Shown: in pieces, positions 21,051 to 30,431 of the stretch | Layout: the number at the start of each line of letters is the position of its first letter | How positions within the stretch are numbered: the stretch's first letter is position 1 | NCBI GenBank assembly: GCA_964630295.1 | Contig: CAZVTU010000001.1 | Coordinates: 1-33,411 of the forward strand | Direction: 5' to 3' | From: CAZVTU01 sp964630295 | GTDB taxonomy: Bacteria > Patescibacteriota > Minisyncoccia > Minisyncoccales > RBG-13-42-11 | DNA length: 33,411 nt | Notes under the pieces: model-generated | Told to the model about the DNA's origin: nothing | Databases searched by the model: none | Seen by the model: only the letters and a program-made list of their open reading frames with translations | Program-made: the position numbers and the translations under genes

Positions 21051-23537
21051 ATGTCAATAATTACTAAAATTTTTGGTGATGCTAATGAAAAATATTTAAA
21101 GAAACTCCAGCCAACTATTGAGAAGATTAATTCTCTCGAAAAAGAATTCGAGAGTTTTTCCAATGAAAAATTAAAAGAAAAAACTCAAGAATTCAAAGAA
21201 AAAATTAAAAAGGGACATTCTTTAGACGATATTTTACCCGAAGCATTTGCTTTAGTTCGAGAAGCCGCCAAGAGAACCTTACATCAGAGACATTTCGATG
21301 TTCAGTTAATTGGCGGGATTGTTTTACACCAAGGAAAAATTGCTGAAATGAAAACCGGTGAAGGAAAAACTTTGGCTGCTACCTTACCTTTATATTTAAA
21401 TGCTTTAGAAGGAAAGGGTGTTCATTTAGTAACTGTTAATGATTATTTAGCCAGGAGAGACACTGTTTGGATGGGTCAAATTTACCATTTACTTGGTTTG
21501 TCGGTTGGTTGTTTAAATCATGATCAATCCTTCTTATATGACCCCACCTACAAAAAACCTGATGAGGAAAAAGAGAAAATCAGAGATGAATTGGGAGGAT
21601 TTAAGGTGGTGGAGGACTTCTTGAGACCATGCGCAAGAAAAGAAGCTTATTTGGCTGATATTACCTACGGAACTAATAATGAATTTGGTTTCGACTATTT
21701 AAGAGATAATATGGCTTATGATTTATCTCAACAAGTTCAACGGGAATTTAATTACGCTATAGTTGATGAAGTAGATTCAATTTTAATTGATGAAGCAAGA
21801 ACTCCTTTAATTATTTCTGCCCCTGATGTAGAGAGTTCAAAATATTATCAGGAATTTGCTAGAATTATTCCCAAATTAGAATTTAAGACAGATTATGAAA
21901 TTGATGAAAAAATGAAAGCCGTCACCTTAACCGAAGAAGGAATAAATAAAGTAGAAAGAATATTAGGATTAGAAAATATTTACGCTGATAGGGGAATGAA
22001 ATATTTACATTATTTAGAACAAGCTCTCCGAGCTCAAGTTCTATTTAAGAAAGACAGAGATTATGTAGTAAAAGATGGGAAGATTATTATTGTTGATGAA
22101 TTTACCGGCAGATTGATGCCAGGAAGAAGGTGGTCTGGTGGTCTTCATCAAGCGATTGAAGCTAAGGAAGGAGTTCCGATTCAACCTGAATCTTTAACTT
22201 TAGCTTCAATTACTTTTCAGAATTATTTTCGTCTTTACAAAAAATTAGCTGGAATGACCGGTACCGCAGCTACCTCCGCCGAAGAGTTTGATAAAGTTTA
22301 CGGTTTAGAAGTAATTATTGTTCCCACAAATAAACCAATGATTAGAAAAGATCTTCCAGATGTGGTTTATAAAACAGAGGAAGGTAAATTCAAAGCTCTA
22401 ATAAGAGAAATAAAGGAAAGATACGAAAAAAGACAACCAGTTTTAGTGGGTACAACTTCGATTGAGAAAAATGAATATTTAGGAAAATTATTAGATAGAG
22501 AAGGAATTCCCCATCAAATTTTAAACGCCAAAAACCACGAAAGAGAAGGAGAAATTATTGCTCAAGCTGGGAAATTGGGTCAGGTTACTATCGCCACCAA
22601 TATGGCTGGTCGTGGAGTAGATATTATTTTGGGCGGCAATCCTCCTGATCCAGAAGAAACAAGAAGAGTTATTGAACTTGGAGGATTACATGTAATTGGT
22701 ACTGAAAGACATGAAGCTAGAAGAATAGATAATCAATTACGAGGGAGAGCAGGTAGACAAGGAGATCCTGGTTCTTCTCAATTTTTCGTTTCTCTAGAAG
22801 ACGATTTAATGCGAATTTTCGGGGGAGATAGGATTAAATCTTTAATGTCAGCTTTAAAAATTCCCGAAGATCAACCAATCGAAGCCAATCTAATTTCCGG
22901 AGCAATTGAATCTGCTCAAGCTAAAATTGAAGGAATGAATTTTGACTTAAGAAAACATGTTTTAGAGTATGACGATGTGATGAATAAACATCGGGAAGTA
23001 ATTTATAAGAAGAGAAGAGAAATATTAGAGAAAAGTCAAAAGTCAAAAGTCAAAAGTCAAAATGACCTGAGGTCGTATATCTTGGAATTAATTAAAAAAG
23101 CTGGCTTTAAAGAAGAAGATTACTTAAAGAAAGAAAAGGAGATAGGTGAAGAGAGAATGAGAGAAGTCGAAAAAATCGTTTCTTTAAGAATTTTAGATAT
23201 GCTTTGGCTGGAACACTTAGAGAATATGGAATATTTAAGAGATTCAGTTAGATTAAGAGCTTATGGTCAGAGAGATCCTTTGGTTGAATACAAAACAGAA
23301 GGCCACAGAATGTTCCAAAGATTATTATCACAGATTGAATTTAACATTGCTAATACTATCTTAAGAGTAAGCCTGGCGGAGAAACCTACCCGACCAGTTC
23401 CACCTATTAAACAAGATCAACCAGTTTCTGATTCTTCATCAGTTAGTCATTCCAAAGACAAACCCGGCCGGAATGATCCTTGTCCTTGTGGATCTGGTAA
23501 GAAATATAAAAAGTGTTGTATGCCAAAGTTTGGTTAA
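21051..23537 (+). CDS. secA: Preprotein translocase ATPase SecA
   Basis: A full-length 828-residue Sec[20 protein letters not shown] Walker A is seen as MKTGEGKT, followed by VNDYLARRD, the DEAD-type box [30 protein letters not shown] and [17 protein letters not shown] (helicase motifs V and VI). The C-terminal zinc-binding SEC-C motif [16 protein letters not shown] contacts SecB or ribosome/lipid. It drives preproteins through SecYEG. Four perfect AGTCAAA repeats (23034-23061) encode an insertion near residues 662-671 in the helical scaffold region. It heads a cluster with secD and secF. Confidence 0.97.
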   Translation: MSIITKIFGDANEKYLKKLQPTIEKINSLEKEFESFSNEKLKEKTQEFKEKIKKGHSLDDILPEAFALVREAAKRTLHQRHFDVQLIGGIVLHQGKIAEMKTGEGKTLAATLPLYLNALEGKGVHLVTVNDYLARRDTVWMGQIYHLLGLSVGCLNHDQSFLYDPTYKKPDEEKEKIRDELGGFKVVEDFLRPCARKEAYLADITYGTNNEFGFDYLRDNMAYDLSQQVQREFNYAIVDEVDSILIDEARTPLIISAPDVESSKYYQEFARIIPKLEFKTDYEIDEKMKAVTLTEEGINKVERILGLENIYADRGMKYLHYLEQALRAQVLFKKDRDYVVKDGKIIIVDEFTGRLMPGRRWSGGLHQAIEAKEGVPIQPESLTLASITFQNYFRLYKKLAGMTGTAATSAEEFDKVYGLEVIIVPTNKPMIRKDLPDVVYKTEEGKFKALIREIKERYEKRQPVLVGTTSIEKNEYLGKLLDREGIPHQILNAKNHEREGEIIAQAGKLGQVTIATNMAGRGVDIILGGNPPDPEETRRVIELGGLHVIGTERHEARRIDNQLRGRAGRQGDPGSSQFFVSLEDDLMRIFGGDRIKSLMSALKIPEDQPIEANLISGAIESAQAKIEGMNFDLRKHVLEYDDVMNKHREVIYKKRREILEKSQKSKVKSQNDLRSYILELIKKAGFKEEDYLKKEKEIGEERMREVEKIVSLRILDMLWLEHLENMEYLRDSVRLRAYGQRDPLVEYKTEGHRMFQRLLSQIEFNIANTILRVSLAEKPTRPVPPIKQDQPVSDSSSVSHSKDKPGRNDPCPCGSGKKYKKCCMPKFG
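23034..23061 (+). repeat. Heptanucleotide tandem repeat inside secA
   Basis: Four perfect, adjacent AGTCAAA units. They are translated as Lys/Ser/Gln-rich sequence ([10 protein letters not shown]), with the frame intact on both sides. Confidence 0.9.
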
Positions 23538-23538
23538 T

Positions 23539-24201
23539 ATGTTTTTTCTTCCTATTGGCTGTTTAATATTTTTGCTTTTTATTTTAGCTTTACCTTTTTT
23601 ATTTTTGTTAGGCTATTTCCATGTCGTTACTATTGGTTTTGAGAGGCTTGGAATTTCTCCAGAAATAACTTTATTTTTACTTCTAATTATTTTAATTGGT
23701 TCAGCAATTAACATTCCTATTGGTAAAAAGAAAATAATATATGTTGAGGAATCCCGATTTTTTGGTCTCTGGAAAATTCCCAGAATGGAAGCTAGGGGGT
23801 TAGCCATTAACTTAGGGGGAGGGATAATTCCGGTTTTGCTCTCGTTTTATTTTCTCTATTTAAGCTGGCGACAAGGATTTAATTTAATACCAATTTTAAT
23901 AGCCACCATTTTAATGGTTGTTGTTTCCAATTTTTTAGCCAAAATTATCCCTGGTCGGGGAATTTCTCTTCCAGCTCTGATTCCTCCTATTTTCTCAGCA
24001 ATTTTTGCTTTAATTTTAGCCCCCCAATTTCCAGCTATTTGCGCTTTTATTGCTGGTACCCTTGGGGTTTTAATTGGGGCAGATCTTTTAAATCTAAGAA
24101 AAGTTCAAAAATACGGAGGATTTTTATCCATTGGAGGAGCAGGAGTATTTGATGGAATATTTTTAGTTGGAATAATTTCCTCATTACTTACTAGTTTTTA
24201 A
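23539..24201 (+). CDS. DUF1614-like integral membrane protein
   Basis: The 220-residue protein has about six or seven hydrophobic helices, starting with FLPIGCLIFLLFILALPFLF. A conserved-looking C-terminus, GGAGVFDGIFLVGIISSLL, together with SAINIPIGKK and AINLGGGIIPVLLS, matches my recollection of the DUF1614 family of archaeal and bacterial membrane proteins of unknown function. The start is placed at 23539, one base after the secA stop. The frame is open further upstream, but only as an out-of-frame reading of secA. The location between secA and secD suggests membrane biogenesis, but that is only association. Confidence 0.75.
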   Translation: MFFLPIGCLIFLLFILALPFLFLLGYFHVVTIGFERLGISPEITLFLLLIILIGSAINIPIGKKKIIYVEESRFFGLWKIPRMEARGLAINLGGGIIPVLLSFYFLYLSWRQGFNLIPILIATILMVVVSNFLAKIIPGRGISLPALIPPIFSAIFALILAPQFPAICAFIAGTLGVLIGADLLNLRKVQKYGGFLSIGGAGVFDGIFLVGIISSLLTSF

Positions 24202-24246
24202 AATTTTATTTGATTAAGTTAAATATTTTGAGTAAGATAAAATAAT

Positions 24247-25602
24247 ATGTCTAAAAAAAGAATTTATCTAATTGTTTTTTTTATTTTCATTGTGGCTTTT
24301 TTAGCCGCTAACTTAGGCTATCCTCGATATTTTAATCAAGGAATTGATTTTTTAAATAAAAAATTAAATTTAAATTTACCTTATTTCTGGGAAGTTCCTT
24401 TTAAATTAGGTTTAGATTTACAGGGGGGAACTCATTTGGTTTATGAGGTCGATTTATCTAATGTTGAGAAAAAAGATTACGATTCATCCTTACAAGGATT
24501 GAGAGATGTAATTGAAAGAAGGGTGAATCTCTTTGGAGTTCAAGAACCAGTAGTCCAAACTCAAACAGCTGGTGGCCATTATCGTTTGATTGTGGAATTA
24601 GCTGGGATTAAAGATCCTGCTCAAGCTATTAAAATGATTGGGGAAACTCCTTATCTGGAATTTAGGGAGCAAAAAGAAAATTACCAAGAGATTTTAGAGA
24701 AAAATAAAAAAGTTGCTGAAACCAAGGAAGGAGAAATGGAAGATCCCTTTAAACCGACACCATTAACTGGAAAATATTTAAAAAAAGCAGAACTTGGTTT
24801 TGATCAGACTACTTACAAACCTATGGTTTTGCTTCAATTTAATGATGAAGGAGCAAAAATTTTTGAAGAGTTAACCTCAAAAAATGTTGGCAAAATTTTA
24901 GCGATTTATATTGATGGGATACCAATTTCTACTCCAGTTGTTCAAGAAAAAATTTCTGGTGGTAAAGCTCAAATCACGGGAAATTTCACTGTTAATGAAG
25001 CTAAAGCCTTGGCTAGGAATTTAAATGCTGGAGCTTTACCTGTTCCTATTACCTTAATTTCTCAACAGTCAGTTGGCCCAACATTAGGTAAAATTAGTTT
25101 AGAAAAATCACTGAAAGCAGGAATTTTTGGTTTTCTGGCGATAATTTTATTTATGATTCTTTTTTACCGTTTACCTGGAATAATATCTTCTTTAGTTTTA
25201 GGAATTTATATTGCTTTAGTTTTAGCTCTCTTTAAATTAATTCCGGTAACTTTAACTTTAGCTGGAGTAGGAGGTTTTATTTTGTCGATTGGAATGGCTA
25301 TTGATGCCAATGTTTTAATTTTTTCACGAATGAGAGAGGAATTAAGAGAAGGAAAAGAATTCAATCTAGCAGTAAAAGAAGGTTTCAATCGAGCTTGGCC
25401 TTCGATTAGAGATGGTAATTTTACCACTTTGATTGTAGCTGCTATTCTTTTTGGTTTTGGTAGTAGTTTTATTAAAGGATTTGCTTTAACTTTAAGTTTA
25501 GGAATTTTAATCAGTATGCTTTCAGCAATTGTTATTACTAAAAGTTTTCTTCAATGTTTTATTGACACAAAACTGGAGAAAATTAAATGTTTATGGCGGT
25601 AA
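24247..25602 (+). CDS. secD: Protein translocase subunit SecD
   Basis: At 451 residues it is somewhat shorter than proteobacterial SecD (about 600), typical for organisms with a reduced periplasmic P1 domain. One N-terminal membrane helix is followed by PFKLGLDLQGGTHLVYEVDL, the SecD signature. IVELAGIKDPAQAIKMIG matches the P1 base. Five C-terminal helices include LSIGMAIDANVLIFSRMREELREGK, which holds the conserved Asp for proton-coupled function, and the GNFTTLIVAAILFGFGS helix. SecD helps SecA pull preproteins through using the ion gradient. Its stop overlaps secF by 16 bases. Confidence 0.96.
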   Translation: MSKKRIYLIVFFIFIVAFLAANLGYPRYFNQGIDFLNKKLNLNLPYFWEVPFKLGLDLQGGTHLVYEVDLSNVEKKDYDSSLQGLRDVIERRVNLFGVQEPVVQTQTAGGHYRLIVELAGIKDPAQAIKMIGETPYLEFREQKENYQEILEKNKKVAETKEGEMEDPFKPTPLTGKYLKKAELGFDQTTYKPMVLLQFNDEGAKIFEELTSKNVGKILAIYIDGIPISTPVVQEKISGGKAQITGNFTVNEAKALARNLNAGALPVPITLISQQSVGPTLGKISLEKSLKAGIFGFLAIILFMILFYRLPGIISSLVLGIYIALVLALFKLIPVTLTLAGVGGFILSIGMAIDANVLIFSRMREELREGKEFNLAVKEGFNRAWPSIRDGNFTTLIVAAILFGFGSSFIKGFALTLSLGILISMLSAIVITKSFLQCFIDTKLEKIKCLWR

Positions 25603-26498
25603 ATATGCAATTTAATTTCCTTAAATACAAGAAAATTTATTTTATTTTTTCTGGAATTTTAGTTTTGGGGAGTTTGGTTTCCCTGCTTACTTTTGGTCTA
25701 AAGCCAGGTATTGATTTTACTGGAGGGAGTATTTTGGAAGTTGAATATAAAACTGTGAGACCTTCAAATCAAGAAATAAAAGATAATTTGAACGAATTTA
25801 GTTTAGGCGACATTTATGTTCAGCCTACTGGAGAAAAGGGAGTAATTTTGCGAATGAAAGAAATCTCTGAGGAAACTCATCAAAAAATTATTCAAAAACT
25901 TAAAGAAAATAATGAATTAGAGGAACTCCGCTTTGAATCGATAGGGCCAGTAATCGGTCGGGAATTAAAAGAGAAAACAAAGGTTGTTGTTATCTTTTCT
26001 CTTTTAGCAATTGTTTCGTATATAGCTTTTGCTTTTAGGAAATTAACTTTCCCAGCAAAATCGTGGCAATATGGGTTAGCTTCTTTGGTTGCTCTTTTTC
26101 ACGACATATTAATTCCCCTAGGGATATTCTCAATTTTAGGGAAATTCTATGGAGTCCAAATCCAAATTCCGGTAATTGTTGCTTTATTAACTGTTTTAGG
26201 ATATTCAATCAACAACACGGTAGTTGTTTTTGATCGAGTTAGAGAAAATTTATTTAGAAAAGTGGGTGGTAATTTCGAAGAGACAGTAAACAAATCCCTT
26301 AATCAAACTTTAACTCGTTCTCTTAATACCTCTTTAACTACCCTTTTTGTCTTAATAGCCATTTTCTTTTTAGGTGGGGAAACTTTAAGATATTTTTCTT
26401 TAGCTCTTATTCTAGGAATTATTGCAGGGACCTATTCCTCTTTTTTCTTAGTCAGCCCTTTGCTTGTTACTTGGTTAAAGTGGAGAGGGAAGATTTGA
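25587..26498 (+). CDS. secF: Protein translocase subunit SecF
   Basis: A 303-residue SecF of usual size. It begins with a short hydrophilic lead and one helix, then LKPGIDFTGGSILEVEY, the SecF signature. The membrane half contains LTVLGYSINNTVVVFDRVREN and LTRSLNTSLTTLFVLIAIFFLGG, the RND-type motifs shared with SecD. The first of three nearby in-frame ATGs (25587, 25593, 25605) is used; the third is also reasonable. It works with SecD in one complex. Confidence 0.96.
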   Translation: MFMAVNMQFNFLKYKKIYFIFSGILVLGSLVSLLTFGLKPGIDFTGGSILEVEYKTVRPSNQEIKDNLNEFSLGDIYVQPTGEKGVILRMKEISEETHQKIIQKLKENNELEELRFESIGPVIGRELKEKTKVVVIFSLLAIVSYIAFAFRKLTFPAKSWQYGLASLVALFHDILIPLGIFSILGKFYGVQIQIPVIVALLTVLGYSINNTVVVFDRVRENLFRKVGGNFEETVNKSLNQTLTRSLNTSLTTLFVLIAIFFLGGETLRYFSLALILGIIAGTYSSFFLVSPLLVTWLKWRGKI

Positions 26499-26520
26499 CA
26501 AATTGGTAAAATTTTGTCAA
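26495..26520 (+). promoter_or_regulatory. Inverted repeat upstream of the sigma-like regulator gene
   Basis: TTGACAAA (26495-26502) and TTTGTCAA (26513-26520) form an 8-bp dyad with a 10-base centre, just 11 bases before the next ATG. It overlaps the secF stop. It may be an operator, and TTGACA may serve as a -35 box. The TAAAATAATATG immediately before the start is shared with secD. Confidence 0.45.
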
Positions 26521-26531
26521 AATAAAATAAT

Positions 26532-27497
26532 ATGGATTTAAATTATTCCCAAATTTGTTCTAATCTTCTTAAGAATCTATCAGAAAAGCAGAAAGAAGTA
26601 ATTATTCGTCGGTTCGGTTTAAATCAATCAGTTAGCGAAAATCGGAGAGAAACTTTAGAATCAATTGGCAGAATTTTTGGTATTACTAGGGAGAGAGTTC
26701 GTCAGATTGAAAAAGATTGTTTCTTAAAATTAAAGCCAGAGACTAAAAAATATCAAAAGATTTTCCGATATTTTAATGAATATTTTAAGAAAAACAACGG
26801 CCTCAAAAGAGAAGATTTAGCTTTAGAAGACTTGGGGGGTGAACGTTGGAAAAACCAAGTCTATTTTTTATTAACTCTGGGTGAAAATTTTAAAAGATTC
26901 AGTGAAAATGAAGATTTCTATTCCTTTTGGTCAACTAATCCGAATGCTCCCTCCCTCCTTAAAAAAATCATTACTACAATCTATACTCAACTCAAAAAAA
27001 TTGGAAAGCCAATTGTATTAAAAGATCCTAAAAAAATAAATTATTTAGAAATATCAAAGAAAATTCAGAAAAATTCTGAAGGCCTTTGGGGACTAAAAGA
27101 ATGGCCGGAGATTAATCCCCGGGGAATTAAAGACAAAGCTTATTTAGTTTTTCAAAAAGAAAAAAGGCCACTTCATTTTACTGAGGTTGCTCATTTAATT
27201 GGTTCAGCCTTACCCCAAACCGTTCATAATGAATTAATTAAGGATTCTCGATTTGTCTTGGTTGGACGGGGTCTTTATGCTTTGTCTGATTGGGGATATG
27301 AGAAAGGAGTGGTAAGAGATATAATCATTAAAATTTTAAAAGAAACCAAGAAGCCTCTAAGTAAAGAAGAGATTTTAGAAAAGGTTTTAAAACAAAGATT
27401 TGTAAAAAAGAACACTGTTTTACTAAATTTAAGCAATAAAAAATATTTTTCCAAAACTCCTGAAGGTTTATATAACATCAAAACTAAAACAGCTTAA
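26532..27497 (+). CDS. Sigma-70 region 4-like HTH protein with HARE-HTH domain
   Basis: A 321-residue DNA-binding protein. Residues 14-66 look like sigma region 4: LSEKQKEVIIRRFGL, then LESIGRIFGITRERVRQIEKDCFLKL, the -35-recognising helix-turn-helix. Regions 1 and 2, needed for core binding and -10 melting, are missing, so it is not a complete sigma factor. Residues 200-310 look like a HARE-HTH (RpoE-delta/ASXL-type) winged helix module in two halves (AYLVFQKEKRPLHFTEVAHLIG and IIIKILKETKKPLSKEEILEKVL). Such proteins may act on RNA polymerase or -35 elements. Targets are unknown. An 8-bp dyad lies in front of its start, so self-regulation is possible. Confidence 0.8.
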   Translation: MDLNYSQICSNLLKNLSEKQKEVIIRRFGLNQSVSENRRETLESIGRIFGITRERVRQIEKDCFLKLKPETKKYQKIFRYFNEYFKKNNGLKREDLALEDLGGERWKNQVYFLLTLGENFKRFSENEDFYSFWSTNPNAPSLLKKIITTIYTQLKKIGKPIVLKDPKKINYLEISKKIQKNSEGLWGLKEWPEINPRGIKDKAYLVFQKEKRPLHFTEVAHLIGSALPQTVHNELIKDSRFVLVGRGLYALSDWGYEKGVVRDIIIKILKETKKPLSKEEILEKVLKQRFVKKNTVLLNLSNKKYFSKTPEGLYNIKTKTA

Positions 27498-27501
27498 ATA
27501 A

Positions 27502-28800
27502 ATGACAGCTGAAGAGGTTAATCTATTTTTATATTATTTTTGGCAGATTTTAAAAAACTGGTGGTGGGTGATAATTCCTTTTATCCTCTGGAAACCATTC
27601 TTGTTTTTATATCTTTGGTGGCGGAATGATGAATGGATTAAGAAACAGCGAATGGTTTTACTTGAAATTAAACTGCCCAAAGAAACCTTAAAACCGATTA
27701 GGGCTATGGAACAAGTAATGGCCTCTCTTCACGCAGCAGTTTATCATCCCCCTGACTGGTGGGAAAAATGGATTGATGGTCAAGTTCAATTATCATTATC
27801 TTTTGAGATAGCTTCGATTGGTGGGGAAACCCACTTTTTTGTTAGGAGTGGGGCCGCCTATCGTGATGCCATAGAATCCTCAATTTATTCTCAATATCCT
27901 GAAGCTGAAATTACTGAAGTTGATGATTATACAAAGTATGTTCCACAGAATATTCCTAATAAAGATTGGGATCTTTGGGCTTCAGATTATAAATTATTAA
28001 AAGATGACCATTTCCCAATTAAAACTTATCCGAAATTCGAAACTGAGACAGAAAGAGAGGAAGAAAAAAGAGTAGATCCGGTGGCCGCTCTTTTAGAAGC
28101 TATGGCTAAAGTAAAACCAGGAGAACAACTTTGGATTCAGATTATTGCTGAACCAGTATCTGAGGGTCCAGCCGCAGCCTGGATTAGAAAAGGAGAGGAA
28201 ATCAGAGATAGATTAGCCCGAAGACCAGGAGTTCCAAAACAAAAGCCAATAATTCAAGAAGCAGCTAAAGTTTTAATTACTGGTAAGCCAACTGAAACAG
28301 AAAAAGTTGAAGAAAAAGAAATCATACCTCCAGAAATGAAGCTTACTCCCGGCGAAAGAGAAATAATTACTAGATTAGAGGAAAAAATCTCTAAACCAAT
28401 TTTCAATACTAACATTAGGTTTATTTATTTGGGAAAAAGAAATATTTGGTTTAAACCTAATTTTAGATTAGCTTTTTCTTATTTCAATGGTTACACCACC
28501 GCTAATTTGAATGCTTTATTTCCTTTGGGAAAAACTTTAACCAAGATTCATAAATCTTGGTTTTTACCTTTAAATCTTCTTCGTCCAAGAAGACACTATT
28601 TAAGATGCCGAAAAATATTCAGGAATTATATTAGAAGATTTCCTCCTTTTTTTCCTCGAAAAGGAGGAACTTTTATGTTAAATACTGAGGAATTAGCTTC
28701 TCTTTTTCACTTTCCCAGCGAAGCTGCTGCTCCCGCTCCTGGGGTTACTCGAGTGGAGGCTAAAAAGAAAGGTATGCCTCCAACAATTCCTACCGAATAA
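27502..28800 (+). CDS. Membrane-anchored protein of unknown function, partner of the TraG-like ATPase
   Basis: The 432-residue protein starts with one tryptophan-rich membrane helix (LKNWWWVIIPFILWKPFLFLYLWW), followed by a large soluble region. MEQVMASLHAAVYHPPDWWEKWIDG and LSFEIASIGGETHFFVRSG read like the domain (DUF8128 in my recollection) seen beside VirD4/TraG-like ATPases in Patescibacteria. Charged linkers follow, with no enzymatic motif. A proline/alanine-rich tail (AAAPAPGVTRVEAKKK) ends it. It precedes the ATPase by five bases and probably forms a complex with it at the membrane. Function unknown. Confidence 0.65.
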   Translation: MTAEEVNLFLYYFWQILKNWWWVIIPFILWKPFLFLYLWWRNDEWIKKQRMVLLEIKLPKETLKPIRAMEQVMASLHAAVYHPPDWWEKWIDGQVQLSLSFEIASIGGETHFFVRSGAAYRDAIESSIYSQYPEAEITEVDDYTKYVPQNIPNKDWDLWASDYKLLKDDHFPIKTYPKFETETEREEEKRVDPVAALLEAMAKVKPGEQLWIQIIAEPVSEGPAAAWIRKGEEIRDRLARRPGVPKQKPIIQEAAKVLITGKPTETEKVEEKEIIPPEMKLTPGEREIITRLEEKISKPIFNTNIRFIYLGKRNIWFKPNFRLAFSYFNGYTTANLNALFPLGKTLTKIHKSWFLPLNLLRPRRHYLRCRKIFRNYIRRFPPFFPRKGGTFMLNTEELASLFHFPSEAAAPAPGVTRVEAKKKGMPPTIPTE

Positions 28801-28805
28801 AAATT

Positions 28806-30431
28806 ATGGCAGAAGATATAAATTTTTTCGGTGAAACAACTTTCCGAAATCAGAGGAAAAAATTTGGTATAAAACTCGACGATCGCCGCCGGCATATGTA
28901 TTTGGTTGGAAAGACTGGAATGGGGAAAACAGTAATGATGAAGAATATGGCCATTCAAGATATTCAACGAGGAAAAGGAGTCGGTTTTGTTGACCCCCAT
29001 GGTGAAGCAGCTGAAGATCTATTAGATTTTGTCCCTTCCGATCGAATTAATGATGTGGTTTACTTTAATCCAGCTGATTTGGAATACCCTATTGCCTTTA
29101 ATATTATGGAAAAGGTGGATGTAGAGCATCGGCATTTGGTGGCTTCTGGATTAATGGGAGTATTTAAAAAAATCTGGCCTGATGTTTGGTCAGCCCGGAT
29201 GGAATATATTTTAAATAATTGTATTTTAGCCCTTTTGGAATATCCAGGTTCTACGCTTTTGGGGGTGAATCGAATGTTAGCTGATCCTGATTATCGGAAA
29301 AAAGTGGTAGATAAAATTACCGATCCCGTAGTAAAGTCTTTTTGGGTTCAAGAATTTGCTAGATATACTCAAAGATATGAAGTGGAGGCGACAGCCGCTA
29401 TTCAAAATAAAGTTGGCCAGTTTATCTCCAACCCTTTAATTAGAAATATTATTGGTCAAGTTAAATCGAAAATTGATATGAGAGAAATTATGGACGGAGA
29501 AAAGATTTTAATTGCTAATATTTCTAAAGGAAAAATTGGTGAAGATAATTCTCGGCTCCTGGGAGCGCTTTTAATAACTAAATTACAGTTAGCCGCCATG
29601 TCTCGGGTAGATATTCCAGAAGAAGAAAGAAAAGATTTCTTTTTATACGTTGATGAATTCCAGAATTTTGCCACTGAATCTTTTGTCAATATTTTATCTG
29701 AGGCTAGGAAATATAGGTTAGCCTTAATTTTAGGTCATCAATATATTGCTCAAATGGAAGAAGTGGTAAGGGATGCGGTTTTCGGTAACATGGGAACGAT
29801 TATTTCTTTTCGAGTAGGAGCTGAAGACGCTGAATTTTTAGAAAAAGAATTTGCTCCCGATTTTGCTGCTTCAGATTTAGTTAATTTAAAAAAATATAAT
29901 ATTTATTTAAAATTAATGATTGATGGATTAGCTGGCCGTCCTTTTTCTGCTGAGACTCTTCCTCCTTTTCCAAAACCTAAAGAATCAAATAAAGAAAAAA
30001 TTATTAAAGTATCTCGTGAGAGATATGGTACTCCTAGAGAAATCGTTGAGGAAAAAATCAATAAATGGACTGGGAATTTAAAATTACCCGAAACCCCAGA
30101 GACAACAACGCCAGTTTTGTATGATGCCCGATGTTCGCGTTGTGGAAAGTGGACCAAAGTAGTTTTTCCTCCTGAGCCCTCCCGGCCAGTTTATTGTAAA
30201 TCTTGTTTAAAGAAAATAAAGAAGGAAAAGGAAGTCTCAAGTGAAGAAAGTCAAAGTATTTCTTTGGAGGAAGCTCTAAAAAAAGAACCAATTTCTTTCT
30301 CCGGAAAAGTAGTAACTGAAAAGAAAAAAGAGAAAAAGAAGGAAAAGAGAAAAGAAGTTAATGTGGAAGAACTTAAAAAAACTCTGGAGGAATCTTTAAG
30401 AGATATAAAAGGTAAAAGTAAGGAAAAATGA
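28806..30431 (+). CDS. TraG/VirD4-type coupling ATPase with zinc ribbon
   Basis: A 541-residue ATPase. Walker A is VGKTGMGKTVMMK (residues 34-46), followed by GVGFVDPHGEAAEDLLDFVP, and Walker B is FFLYVDEFQNFA near residue 280. This order is typical of type IV coupling proteins and HerA/FtsK-like DNA translocases. A zinc ribbon (CSRCGKW near 442 and CKSC near 458) and a lysine-rich charged tail end it. There is no membrane helix, consistent with anchoring through the preceding gene product. No relaxase, pilin or other type IV secretion genes are nearby, so classical conjugation is unsupported. DNA or protein traffic at the envelope is possible. Confidence 0.8.
   Translation: MAEDINFFGETTFRNQRKKFGIKLDDRRRHMYLVGKTGMGKTVMMKNMAIQDIQRGKGVGFVDPHGEAAEDLLDFVPSDRINDVVYFNPADLEYPIAFNIMEKVDVEHRHLVASGLMGVFKKIWPDVWSARMEYILNNCILALLEYPGSTLLGVNRMLADPDYRKKVVDKITDPVVKSFWVQEFARYTQRYEVEATAAIQNKVGQFISNPLIRNIIGQVKSKIDMREIMDGEKILIANISKGKIGEDNSRLLGALLITKLQLAAMSRVDIPEEERKDFFLYVDEFQNFATESFVNILSEARKYRLALILGHQYIAQMEEVVRDAVFGNMGTIISFRVGAEDAEFLEKEFAPDFAASDLVNLKKYNIYLKLMIDGLAGRPFSAETLPPFPKPKESNKEKIIKVSRERYGTPREIVEEKINKWTGNLKLPETPETTTPVLYDARCSRCGKWTKVVFPPEPSRPVYCKSCLKKIKKEKEVSSEESQSISLEEALKKEPISFSGKVVTEKKKEKKKEKRKEVNVEELKKTLEESLRDIKGKSKEK

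Noticed and set aside
5486..23061. CRISPR array
   Set aside because: The repeats are 7 bp, without spacers and inside genes; there are no cas genes.
23473..23538. Upstream extension of the DUF1614-like frame
   Set aside because: It is an out-of-frame reading of the secA SEC-C coding sequence. The ATG at 23539 fits the secA stop.
27502..30431. Integrated conjugative element
   Set aside because: No relaxase, integrase, pilus genes, attachment repeats or tRNA target were found, and flanking genes are core genes.
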